NCBI GenBank assembly: GCA_004794655.1
Contig: SMMW01000555.1
Coordinates: 1,488,001 to 1,552,000 of the forward strand
Direction of reading: 5' to 3'
From: Marisa cornuarietis
Taxonomy: Eukaryota; Mollusca; Gastropoda; Architaenioglossa; Ampullariidae
DNA length: 64,000 bases
Under the pieces are notes generated by a model. That model was not told where the DNA came from. It worked only from the letters and a program-made list of their open reading frames with translations, and made no database searches. The translations under genes and the position numbers were made by a program. Each line of letters starts with the position of its first letter. Position 1 is the first letter of the stretch. This document shows, piece by piece, positions 46,166-57,335 of this stretch.

Positions 46166-48078
46166 CGCTTCCACACACATCAGAAGATACACGTTCATTT
46201 ACTGACAGCAGCCATGCTAGCTAACCATGTATGTATGTTTTGGACGTGGTGTAGACCAAGTTCAGCAGAAGCAAAGACAAGAACTTACGCTCCAGCTACA
46301 GGTCGAAAGAGATCGACAGATCATCGAGAGGAATGAAGCCCAGCTACGAGAGGCACGTGACCTCGTGAAATCGCGTGAAGAACAAATTGCTGGATTGCAA
46401 GGTATCTCCAGGAAAAAAAAACAATTCTGGCATCAGATCACAATTATTTAGAGCCCATTTTTTAAAAATCTTCCGAAAAAAGAATTCAAATGTCTGCTTT
46501 GGGCTGCAACGGTGCTTAGATCTTTCCACGCGCACATACATACATAATACCTATCTACATAAATGTGTATGGTTAATTTCAAATACATTCGTTGTTTGCA
46601 CACATTAAGTTTCGGGTAGTCCATGGCCTGTTTCCGAGCTGCTCCCGCACACTATGAACTCAGGAAAAGTAAAATACGTAAACACAGACAACATGTACAA
46701 AATCTGATTGTAAAGCGTTTACTTGTTAAAAATCTTTACTTACGACTGTCAGCCAAGCTGTATTCCTCTTTTTTAATCTCGGCATCTTAGTATCGAATAG
46801 CGAACGAGCATTTACAAAAATAAGAAAAACAGATTTTTTTGAATTAATTTAGACTATGTTTTCTGGTTTGAAGGGATGCTGTAAGTGTATATGTTACATG
46901 TCTGGTGTAAGCTGAGCTCAGTCAGCGCGAGTCAGTACTAGAGGGCGCGCGCTCCCGTCAAAGCGAGCTGCAGGCTGTCCTGCACAACAGGAATGATGAA
47001 CTTTATCGGCGTCAGAGAGAAGCTGAGGAACATTTACGTGAGGCTTACACTGACATATTAAATACTACTTTTATGGCCTATTAACTCGCTAGACGTTTTG
47101 ACAATTTTTTTCCCTAAGAGAGGCTTTAGAATTGTTTCTAGTAGCTCTTGAGGAAGTGTATTACTCTTGTTACTAAAATGACTCAATCTGCATGGAAATG
47201 TGTCGCGTGTCATGTACATTGATGCATTCAGACAATTTCTAATGACAAATTTGTGATTTTATTTTTATTGTTTTATCGTCACTAATTTGTTTACTTACTT
47301 AACTCTTTGTCGCTCATTTACATACATGCAGAAACTTACCCAACCTATTGTTCATAAGGTCGACCATAAAAATTCTCTATTTACTATTGCGTTAAAGATT
47401 ATTAACTTCTTAATTTTTACAGGGAAAATTAATGAGTTGGAGCAGGACCTAAAATTCCAGAGCAGTAAGTGTTACGCATGATGTAATTCTTTTGTTGTTA
47501 TTGACATTCGTATTACATATTACTGTATTTCTTATGTAATAATAAGAATAATAAAGTGAACTGATACAGCGACATTTCACGGCCCTATTGACAAGCTCAT
47601 GACGATTTACACGCACACACACACACACACACATACAGAGAGACAAACGCACGCAACATGACATGCAAACGTATTGTCTGTAGAATGCCATATAGAATGA
47701 AACACGTTCTTCCCAGCATGCAAAATTCATTTGAAAAGCTGTGATTCATGCAGCAAATGATCCCATCAACTCCACATTTCCAGTCACAGACTAGATCTAA
47801 TCTTTAGTCTGGTACTATATGAATTTATGAAACACATACATTGTGCGCGTGACGGATTTTAAAATCACTTTGTACGTATCTGGCGAAAACGAGCACCCTA
47901 TGATAACTTGCTCCAATATATTATTCTGTTGATCTCTTTTGCTTTCTGTTGATCTACAGTTAACTATATTTACAAACAGATTGTCGGCGTTGGTCGGCAA
48001 AAATGCATTGTCCAGATATTATGACTTCTTTCATTTCTTTCAGTTCGAGTTCAGAGGCTAGAGCTTCGCCAGAGCTGA
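33214..48078 (+). CDS. Coiled-coil gene 2 (plus strand), 24 coding exons, about 1486 aa
   Basis: Coding exons: 33214-35806, 36011-36115, 36304-36366, 37036-37098, 37634-37696, 37893-37979, 38470-38532, 38953-39057, 40136-40189, 40728-40832, 41799-41852, 42242-42304, 42577-42681, 43175-43237, 43647-43709, 44042-44146, 44424-44486, 44935-44997, 45414-45518, 45881-46006, 46255-46401, 46912-47037, 47423-47464, 48044-48078 (TGA). All are GT-AG and all internal exons phase 1-1; the spliced frame is open for 1487 codons. Exon 1 is a large, disordered, repeat-rich acidic region. Everything after it is Leu-spaced heptad sequence such as 'EIVSLQAETQSLRQEK' or 'QLQVERDRQIIERNEAQLRE'. There is no catalytic domain, transmembrane segment or signal peptide. 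It is probably an intracellular elongated scaffold or structural coiled coil; family not recognised. The weakest borders are the donor at 42681 (gtcagc) and the acceptor of 46912. Confidence 0.75.
33745..34240 (+). repeat. In-frame 60-bp coding repeats
   Basis: About eight repeats of a 60-bp (later 60-66 bp, degenerate) unit encoding 'CKPPTDETDREAELEETTSS'-like segments; the central four copies are nearly identical. The repeats keep the reading frame. Confidence 0.85.
34905..35640 (+). repeat. In-frame 21-bp coding repeats (heptads)
   Basis: Tandem 21-bp units encoding seven residues with consensus 'GKDMEEN' (variants GKDKEEI, CTIVKEN, GKDVEEN), about 35 units. Each DNA unit is exactly one heptad. 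Confidence 0.85.
39312..40200 (+). repeat. Intragenic tandem duplication, copy 1 (partner 41224-41875)
   Basis: Collinear with 41224-41875 from 'cctttggtgtaggttatata' through 'ccatctgtaagatat...cacgctatcgg' to the 54-nt exon (40136-40189 versus 41799-41852) and the following 'gtaggcattaacggctt'. It carries a SINE not present in the partner. Confidence 0.8.
39363..39633 (-). mobile_element. tRNA-derived SINE in an intron
   Basis: On the minus strand the element starts with a tRNA-like head (39630-39569) having a good A box (ggccgagtggtta) and B box (ggttcaattcc), similar to a Ser/Leu-type tRNA, then a tRNA-unrelated body and an A-rich end. It is flanked by short direct repeats caaag (39358-39362, 39634-39638). 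The tandem-duplicated partner preserves the empty site ('acaacaaagacgaga' near 41264-41276). A fragment of the same family lies at about 50305-50390 on the other strand. Confidence 0.85.
40232..40331 (+). pseudogene. Dead 105-nt coiled-coil exon
   Basis: A near copy of exon 40728-40832 and its donor side, extending about 180 bp into the following intron (offset about 500 bp). It has an in-frame TAG ('GAA GTT ACA TAG'), a one-base deletion in the 'LEQTN' codons and no good acceptor. The live exon keeps all three. It is a failed tandem exon duplication. Confidence 0.8.
42983..43086 (+). mobile_element. LINE 3' tail with (ATT)n
   Basis: 'agcatgctctctatgagtgt' then 'gaatatgcgctatacaaatc' and a long (ATT)n. 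It is the last about 55 bp of the CR1/L2-type LINE plus an expanded tail, inside an intron of coiled-coil gene 2. Confidence 0.8.
46103..46161. repeat. (CA)n microsatellite
   Basis: CA tract in the intron between exons 46006 and 46255. Confidence 0.9.
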
Positions 48079-49830
48079 AAGTGAACAACAAAAGGTCAGT
48101 GTCTACCATAAGGCAATGTATAGCAGAAATATTGAGTCATGCGCTTTCTTTCTATAAGGATAATGCCACAGATTTACCTTAAAGATAGCCAAATACCAGA
48201 AACAATACATTATGTCATACATATACAAACCAAGAGAAGGAGCTTGAGAGCAAATGACATTCCTTACATTTCATTATATGAAATGATAATAATAGGTGTA
48301 ATTTTCTTTGGTTGAATATTATAATATATAATGCTTACAAATGATGAAATAATTCGAGGTACAGGACAATAGAGTAAGGACTGTGGAAAATACTTGTAAA
48401 GATCGAAAAGGCCAAACCTGCTACAGTTATAATCAAAAGTGCATACTGACAAAATATCTATATTGATAGATAAAGCAAAAAGAGAACATCTAAGAAGTGA
48501 TAGACGGAAAAACAAACCAACCAATACAAAAGTGACACCTGAAATCTGTGTCTCAGGACTCGGGAAGCGGCAGGCCGATACAGTAGTGACACATCTCCAC
48601 CCTGGATACTGTAACACCCGGATAGTAGACAAAAGCACACCTCCGTCACAAACATGGTATGCTAGAGACACATTCACGAATGAACGCCGTTGACAACCAA
48701 TCTTCATCCGCAAAACTTCCAGCACAGGAGGATGGCGACATCACAGCTTGGACAGAATGGCACTCTTCACAAACTGTTCATCAACTAAACAACTTCTCGA
48801 CAACTATTTATCAGGTCTTCGACTTTCACTAAGAGAAACAAATCCTTCTTTTGTGTATAAACTCAAATAAGCTTATTCTCTATTTGGAATGCATTATCCA
48901 TTATCTGTTGACTTTTTACTGTTAATTATACTTGTGCACTTTACTACACTTTATCACAGAGTGAAATGTCTCTAGCTGTTATTACTGTCTGTATTGTTGT
49001 TACCCTTGTAAAACTTGTCTCTGTTGTTCACATCAAATGCTGAAAGTTTTCGTGCCACTGTTAATTTATTTTTATTGGAAACTACTAGGAATCTTTTAGC
49101 AGTAAAAGGAACACAAACAGGTGCATGCATGTTTTTGGTGTGCAAGATTATACATTGTTCATTGGATAGTTTGCTTGGTGGATGGATGTACTCTTAAATG
49201 AATGTTACCTTATGTGCATGTTTGTCTCTCATATTGTAAAATACTGTATTACATGTGTTATGTATCTGTGAATAAATGTTTAAAAAAATTATTAAAAAAT
49301 GTAACTTTACCCGGGATTCCGTACAACTTCGGACGAAACCAGTATCTAATTTTATCTACATGGCCAAAATGCTGTAGTTTATCCTGGTTCAGAAGAGATG
49401 TTTCTAACCTACAGAAAACGGTTCATTTCATCAATGTAAATATTCCAAAATTGTCCTGTAGGTGCTAGATAAAGTTGGACGGTTCACTGTATATAAATTA
49501 AATATTTCCAAAAAAATGAGTTATTACAATAATTGAAAGGTTGTAAAACACGTTGTAATTTATATAACCCTTTATTACTTTTAGTGACAATAGTATGTGT
49601 CATTACCAAAAAAGGAATCTTTTAAGAATTGTACATGTTTTTCAAGAATTTTTAGTATAGCATCGAAAGTAGTTTTTGTATATCTGTGCATTTTTAAAAC
49701 ATTCAGGAAGCATCTTGTTATAAATTAAGATGTAATTATAAGATGCCTATTTGTCACTTATTTTTACCTGTCGAAGAAACTGTAAATATATCTTTGTGTA
49801 GGAATAAAACCTTACCTATATCATTATGGA
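48079..49830 (+). other. Probable 3' UTR and flank of coiled-coil gene 2
   Basis: No coding exon after the TGA at 48076-48078. Poly-A signal candidates AATAAA occur at about 49271 and 49802. I cannot tell which is used. Confidence 0.4.
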
Positions 49831-52800
49831 TGTGAATTTAATCTTTAAGATGTTATGCTAGGTGATTATTTGTTACAGAGCCATTACATCTGCTCCTAGT
49901 AAAACATCATCATAAACATATGTAATAATAGACAAAAGCTAGTTACTTTTACCATGAGCATTAAAAATGGATTGAGTAATATTCAGTAATCATACAGTGT
50001 CAAACACAACACAATTAACAGAACATTGAAAACATCTTATATTTAATACATTTAATCATATATTTAATATCACACAATTTCACAATTCATGTAGTATGGT
50101 GGCAAGTGCGGGTATTAAGTACACCAATGAGTTTTTAAAGCCACATTATCTTCCTCGGGGACGCCCAGCATCGGAGCCAGGACTCAGCTCTGCGCAATAT
50201 TGATGAACAGGTATTCGAACCACAGGTCTACATGGCGATGTGCCAGCAGCTATCTGTTGATCAACTAGACTGTGTTCGACTTATTGATGATCACCGCCCT
50301 CTTGTAAAGCTGGCCTTGAGAAGAACGAGGTCTCTAACACCTCCCCCTCCCCCCAACGACCTGAAAAGGTTAGGAAATGACCTTTACCTTTTTTTAAACT
50401 TGTGTTTAAATAAAAATGTCGTTGTTAGTTTGTGTCACACGCATTGTCCAGCAAGGCTGATATCGGTTAACCAAACTCTATAAAATTGTTTCACGCAAAC
50501 GTTTGTACATATTAGTTAAGAAGTAGATTAAAGTACACTGCAATTCCTTAACTGTTATAAACAAAATTGTTAAAGCGTTTCTGAAACAAATCCTTTGTGG
50601 AAATATCTGTCGGCATACTGGCCACCATAATTTTCTCCAACTAATCAGACTGCACTTTTGTAATGTTCACAAAACAGTGATGTCTTATGATTTAAAAACA
50701 CTAACTGATAGAAGGAATAGGTCACCGCTAGTAGTTAAACGATCAGATGCACTAGGATGCTTATCTCATGAATACAGCTGCACTTCGTACAGATCATTTA
50801 ACGGGAAATTTCATGACCACCCACCTAGAAATAAATTTTAAAATCTATTTCACAAAGCTGCTAATCCCATCAATGCTGCTAGTATATCTGTAATCCAACA
50901 GATCAGGTTCAAAAGTAGGTAACTGTTCTGTCTCATCACATTTATCAAAAATGAGGCATATAATTAGGGGATCTGGCTACCATAACACTAGCATGTCACA
51001 GCAGTGATCTAAAGGTGTGACTTCACTACAGTGTAGACAGATTCTTGTTCCATCCACCATACTGCCTGACTGATGACAAGATAGCCAAGTGTTTTGAGAG
51101 AAGTTATATCGTTAATGCAATCTAAAACTGGACTTGGGTCACAATAATTCTCTTATCTAGTAAAGAAGCTGTCAATATTTACAGTTAATCCAATCACATG
51201 CTTTTCTTTTTCTTTCCTTGCATTTATTTTGCCTGTCTTATCTGTCATAGTAAAACACCTACAATTTTAAAAGGAGTCGCTAAGAAAGCTTTGAAGAAAT
51301 ACTAAGTCAGCTGAAAATGTTACAATAACTGAATAATGAAAAGGAAGCAGTTGTTGTTTTTGTTTTTTATCTCAATGTTGTTGAAGGAATTATTTTTATT
51401 ACGAAAATAATATTACGAAACACGATTCCACACTCGTCAGACACTCGGAACCTACTTGCGGCAGTCAAGTGATGTAAGCTGGTCTGGACTGGCCACGTGG
51501 TATTGGTAAAACATTACATACAGTTTAACAATTTACATGTTTAAAAAATTGTTAACGTAAAGAAACCTCCTAGTTTGTAATATGTAATTACATTCCTTTT
51601 TGTGTGAAGCAGTCTTGATGGTGGGAAAAGGTGTTATAGAAATTATATTTCTATTTTAATATTGTGATCTTGACAATCTAATAACATTGAAAATCTAACC
51701 AGCCTACCTGCGGTTTGACCGGAGCAATATTATTACCGTTTCATGAAAAAAATATTTTTTGAATTGGCAAAATAAATAAATAAAAACCATTTCAAGCGAA
51801 TATTATCAACGGTTTTGCAACTCACACTAATAAATAGGAATTTGTGCATACACTTAGGTTAATTTGTTCCTTATAGACCTCTTTACACCCAGTGGCTTTG
51901 CAAAAGTACAAATTATGTACATGTATAAAGACGTTGTAGTTTTCATATTTTTTCTATGCAGACGCAGCAGAAAAGTTTATATTCTCTTCTGATGCAAAAT
52001 GCAGCCGTATATGTTGGAGTGGGATGTCCCTTCGCCTGGGGACTAGCTCTCTGTATTTGTGATGTCAACATTGACCTGTTGGGAGTTTCTTGCCTATTAT
52101 TTAACACGTGCTCCATCTTCCTTCTGTTTAACATTCTATCTTCAACCATTTCGGTTCAATTTACTGCCCCCTGGTGCCCCATCGACTGTCAGCCTCATTT
52201 ATCTAACGGTTTCATTGCACCATTTGCTGTGAGAAGGTCACACAGTTGGTGCAGTCTCTCTGTCCTCTCTGTTTCATTATCACATTGATCCTCGTGATCG
52301 ATGGATGATTTAATCAGACACATAACTATTGACATCTAAATTTATCTGCCTTTATCACACATTCCTGATGACTTTGTAGATGTGCACTACAACATCTGTG
52401 AACAGATGCTTCAGCGCTCCATTTCCTTTTAGTGACTATTGTTGATTGTTGACCTGATGCTCTAGAAACAACAAAACAAAAAAGAAGAAAGAAAAACACA
52501 CTTAAATCTGTCTTCGGTGATATTATTCTTTTCTGTTGAAGCTGCTCAACAAATCAAAAAGCATCTGATCAACACAATATGTGAACCACCTCAAGATTTG
52601 TGACTCATTATGGATGATGACAATTTAAACGTACTTTGTATGTAAATATTATATCCGTGCATTTGCACTGCTTGCCTGACTTGTGAGCTTATTGGATATT
52701 ACGGTTTTCGAGAAGCATTTTGTAAGCTACTCTACAAGCAGGAAAACTACTCGTGTCTGTTTGGTCCATCGTACGACCAGAGCTGTGGTGTGCACAGGAT

Positions 52801-53034
52801 ATGCAGCCTCCCTTGCAAATTTATAAACTGGATTGAGCAAGTTGGGTGAGACTACTGGGTTCAGATATTTCATCATCCCATTTGTCATTCTGTAGACCTA
52901 ACGTTTGCCTGTTATGTTGCGTGCGTCTCTGTGTGTTCTTATTATTCTGTGTACTTTATTATTATTGTTTCCCTCGACTGCGAGTGGTGTAAATACGATC
53001 TGTATGCTTTTATTTTGTATTACATTGTCATTTG
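49831..53034. other. Intergenic, no gene seen
   Basis: AT-rich. At 50305-50390 there is a fragment of the tRNA-derived SINE ('ggccttgagaagaacgaggt', then 'ccaacgacctgaaaaggtta'), in the opposite orientation to 39363-39633. Open frames around 51956-52288 have no recognisable motif. Confidence 0.4.
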
Positions 53035-53108
53035 CTTTTATTTGTGTACAGCGCATTGAGTGTGCTCTATAGTAGAGAAATGTGCTATACAAATATGCTT
53101 ATTATTAT
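53035..53108 (+). mobile_element. LINE-type 3' tail
   Basis: 'gtgtacagcgcattgagtgt' then 'gctatacaaatatgc' and (ATT)n. Similar tail architecture to the CR1/L2-type LINE but a different subfamily. Confidence 0.6.
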
Positions 53109-54544
53109 GAAATTTAAAACAACTGGACGACGATACAGCTTGGTTTGCATTTACTGGAGGAATACATCCGCAAACTCGATTTCTGTTCAAAGCTTTTCAG
53201 ATATCGACCTCTCACTCAGTCCATGTGAAGCAGCTGATCATATTTCCTGAAATAAATTTCCAGTTCATCCATCAACGTCAGCAGCTCAGCTGCTGGCATT
53301 ACTAGCCTGTTGTTTTTACGAGTTGCCTGCTGCTGACTGTAGGGTAGTTCATACTGTTCTTTGTTTTCTCCAAATCATTTTTGCTTCTATGCATGCTAAG
53401 TTTGTAAAACACATGAAATAGTTGATCCATGTGTTCATCAAAGAAACCAGTCTCAGAATCATTTTCGGTAACATTTTCAAAGACACCATCATTGATATGC
53501 CAGGTGCAACAGTGTGCAATAGAACCTGAGGATAAAACATTATTAAACGGGATGGAAATTCTCGTAACTGTATGTGTTTTTGTAAAACCCGTGGAGCTAT
53601 TCTGATGTAGTTTTTGCTTTCCATGATGAAGAAATCATCTGTGTGAACCACGAAATTTTTTGTTGTTTCTCGTGAACCTTGTCTGTTTTTGTTTCTAGTT
53701 CTTTTTTACGCAAATGAGATGGGTCGTAAAAACGCAGACTAAAGAATTGCGATGACAAAAGTAACATCTGTTTTCAGACACCCCTAATCCTTCTATTGAT
53801 CTGCGGCTTTGTTTTGTTAGTTTTTTTTGTGGGGGGGGGGGGAACCATAGTCGGTGCGGTATTAAATATTGTAGGTATTGCACGTTGTGTCTGGCGGCCC
53901 TATAACAGGTATTTGACACCTTGTGACCTGACCGGTCTCCAAAGCGCTGCCTTGACCCGACCCGTCTATACTATTGTAGTCTGTCTGCTGTCTATAAATT
54001 TGCATGGTTCTTCCTAGAGTTGGTACTGAAGGCAGGTTAGGAAGTTTTCTGGTCCAGCAGATCGCTTTAGGATAATGAATCCTATAACCGGTCATAGATA
54101 GGTGCGTGGTACAGGTGGTAAGATATTTTCAATGACCTGTGGGAGCATCTGAGTTCGTGTCTAAGTCGTCTCTGTGCATATCAGCATAACTTAGTGTACA
54201 TGTGCACACGACGGTTTTTTTTCTATGTCTGGAATGTAAACTTCAAACACTGGTGATTGACGACTACATAAAAGGCTTTCAATGTGTCAAAAGTTACCCA
54301 GGTCTTCCGGGAAGTGACTATGTTTTACCAGCCAGCACCCGTCATCCCTCAGCAAGAAAAGCTGTGAGAAGATGGAGAGGGAGGAAAACGAGAGGTTTTC
54401 TGTTTGCCCATTTAGGGAACGTTCATCAAGGTAGACGCAGGCAGTGTTTTTTCCCACTATATATACATATATCTACGTTCAACCAGGAACTCTAGTCTCC
54501 CCGCGTTGCTCAGTTAACAACAGACATGTAAGAAGAGGGTACAA

Positions 54545-54604
<60 letters not shown>

Positions 54605-55350
54605 GTAGTGGGCCATACTGCGTGTTTTGCACGCACGGCTGGAGACCAGCTCTACCGCTAGCAGGGGAAAAGAATAAGTACAATCAGGTGGCGCATATGG
54701 ACGCAACGGTCTATTACGGCCCACGTGAATACTGACGACCCCGTAAGATTTCATGAATCATTCCGTATGCCTAGTTACGTGTCGCCATCATAAAGTCACA
54801 CCCCAACACAACGATAGTTGTTGAACGACAACCTAAGGAATGGCGAGCGATGATATTGAAGAATATGATGCATACTTATACCACTTTCGGTTTGGTCTTT
54901 CAATCAATACCTATGTCTCTCTCTCTGCTGGCCAGCGTTTAGGAAAAATCATCTCTTCCTAAGTTATCGTACTTTCGTTTTCGGTTTCTAAACAGAAATC
55001 TACGTATTTATGTACCTGAGCAGAGGTATGAATCAGTAATTGCTGAGCGCTGGCGGACAGGTAAAGTCTTCTCAACTGCTGCTGTCTGCCTCGATGGCCC
55101 CTATTTGGTGAGTGCTTTTATACTTTTAGTCACTCGTCATGTCTTGAAAAAATGTTCTGGGTTGATGACAGTTTTTACCAAGTGTAATTTGTTTTGTTTG
55201 CTTATTCATTTCTCGTTTTGTATAGTCTTACAGTCAACTTGTCTACGTACGTACCTTTCAAGTCCGGCCTCACAACGCATCTCTTTAACAATAAAATGAG
55301 GTCTTTTGCTCACTCCTCAATTTATCATGTGTTTAATGGGTCCTTAATTG
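53109..55350. other. Intergenic, no gene supported
   Basis: A poly-G run at about 53830-53841 and a (TG)n microsatellite at about 54549-54603. Short open frames (for instance 54202-54495) have no recognisable motif or splice context. Confidence 0.4.
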
Positions 55351-55371
55351 GGTGACCTGCCTATTCTTTTA

Positions 55372-55690
55372 CATCCGAGGACTATTTTTTCTAACCTCGA
55401 TACCGCCATCCCTCCACATATCCACGGAGGACTCTCCTGTAGTGTCTCCTGTCTCTCAGCTTGGCCGAGTCCTTCTCTCCATCTCGGTGAGCAAAGTCAG
55501 GATGAGGGCGATGCTTGAGCTGTGCAGCCTGTTTGGTGGTCAAGGTGGCCTTTTTCTGCTCCATAATCCATTCACTTTGACCATTGATGCTGCGGCAACT
55601 GTGATTTTGAAGCTAATGTCCGCCGCCCCGCCCGAGCCCATCCTTCGTTTGTCTCCAATCTCTCTGTACATGATGCTCTTAGCTGAGCCT
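55372..55690 (-). pseudogene. Unidentified protein-like minus-strand frame
   Basis: The minus strand holds an unbroken frame from about 55605 down to about 55395 with a charged, protein-like reading: 'SEWIMEQKKATLTTKQAAQ', 'LKHRPHPDFAHRDGEKDSAK', 'DRRHYRRVLRGYVEGWRYRG'. It has no clear splice borders, and stops lie just outside. It could be a processed pseudogene, an exon of an unrecognised gene, or chance. No family is recognised. Confidence 0.25.
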
Positions 55691-55794
55691 TATTAGCTGC
55701 CGGAACGTTTACGTAGAAGAAATTAATGTTCAAAAGCAGGTTTAAACATGGATTAATGGGTTCTGTTTTCCCTGTAGAGGTCAGCGTAGTATAG

Positions 55795-56222
55795 ATCTTT
55801 GCTGACATTGTGCATCTTTGTGAAACTAATCTTACTGAGGCCGTTAGCATGATGCTTTAACAAGAGTTGTGATTATGGAACCAGGTTTCTGTTTGCGAAA
55901 GTTCAGCCACTGAACCAGAGATCGAGAGTTGATCTTCTATACAAACACCATAATAACTTTTCGCTACTTTTAGAAGCAGAACTTTATTGACTTGCCAAAG
56001 GTTTTATGCAATGGGAAAGTTACTGACTGCATCTGTGCTGATGGCCTTCACCTACTTAACATGAGTGGCTGCTATACTGGGTCACACAATAATCTCATTG
56101 TTTTTTAGATCAGCGCCCAATATTTTATTTTTATTTGTTTTTACATATTTTGTCAAGTGCTTTTAGCCTGCCTTTTATGGTGGGGTAAAGCGCTATGTAA
56201 ATATACTTTATTATTATTTTAT
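55795..56222 (+). mobile_element. Retroelement 3' fragment with (ATT)n tail, copy 2
   Basis: Partner of 27985-28460. Boundaries agree at the 5' side ('atctttgctgacattgtgca'). It ends 'ggggtaaagcgctatgtaaa' then 'tatactttattatta'. One frame reads 'LPKVLCNGKVTDCICADGLH', ending in a stop after 'NNLIVF'. Confidence 0.65.
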
Positions 56223-56254
56223 TACCTCAGTTTATAAGAATTTCTTGTAATTTC

Positions 56255-56530
56255 ATTTCGGATACTCTGTACACCAGTACTGGTGCTCCCCAAGGGACTG
56301 TATTCTCTCCTTTCCTGTTTGCCATGTACACGGCGAAGTGTAGACACAAAAACAAAAACTACCCTATAGTAAAATTTGCAGATGAACCCGGACTAACAGG
56401 ACTGATTTCAAACAATGATAACTACTTCTACAGACAGGAGACATTCTGTTACATGGAGGCACGACAATTATTTAGAGCTAAACGATAAGAATACCAAAGA
56501 AATGTTTGTAGATTTCAGGAAAGAGAAGGT
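56255..56530 (+). mobile_element. Decayed LINE reverse transcriptase fragment
   Basis: The plus-strand reading 'STGAPQGTVFSPFLFAMYTA' is RT motif B. 'IVKFADEPGLTGLI' is the catalytic box, with FADD changed to FADE. 'LELNDKNTKEMFVDFRKEK' is the following block. Upstream and downstream domains are missing, and frame breaks occur around 56420-56470. The style matches fish/invertebrate Rex/CR1-like elements; clade uncertain. Confidence 0.75.
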
Positions 56531-56759
56531 TTAAGAATTTTTCAAAACTAAAGGCGCATCGATTGTGTGCATGTTGCAGTAAAGACTCTGCGGATACGCA
56601 TACTACAGGTTCTTCAGACTTGAATCTACTACTTTGCAGATGGTTCAGACTTAATACCAGAAAGGACAAAACACTCTACCATCGTCCGGACAAGTACGAC
56701 TGGTGACACGAACAGCAGCGCGTCAAGATCCGCAGACTATAGGGCAAGACAGTAGATTT

Positions 56760-57205
56760 GGCAAACGTGAATAAACCGTACTTCTCACACGTGAATAGAC
56801 AGTACATCTCACACTTGAATACCCCGCACTGTTGAGACATAAATAGACTGTTCTGGTCAGACTTGAATTGACCTTAGTGCTCAGACTTGAATACACTTTA
56901 CTTCTAAGACTTGAATACACTTTACTTCTAAGACTTGAATACACTTTACTTCTAAGACTTGAATATACTTTTCCTGCTCAGACTTGAATACACTTTACTG
57001 GTCAGACTTGAATACACTTTACTGGTCAGACTTGAATACACTTTACTGGTCAGACTTCAATAGACTTTACTGTTCAGACTTGAATACACTTTACTTCTAA
57101 GACTTGAATATACTTTTCCTGCTCAGACTTGAATACACTTTACTGGTCAGACTTGAATACACTTTACTGTTCAGACTTGAATACACTGCACTGGTCAGAC
57201 TTGAA
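56760..57205. repeat. 24-bp minisatellite upstream of coiled-coil gene 3
   Basis: About eighteen copies of a 24-bp unit ('gacttgaatacactttact' plus a 5-bp variable end, ggtca/tctaa/gttca). It ends 130 bp before the predicted ATG at 57336. The unit is a multiple of 3, so one frame per strand stays open (8-residue repeats); no sign that it is translated. Confidence 0.9.
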
Positions 57206-57335
57206 GACCAGGACGACTACTGGCACTATCTGTGCCAAAGCTACGCGAAGGCCTTCGATGAGACAGTAGAATCCTTTTTCCGGACGGGGAAATAAGAAAA
57301 CTTGACAAAAACGTCAAACCAAGCAGCATTTTAAG

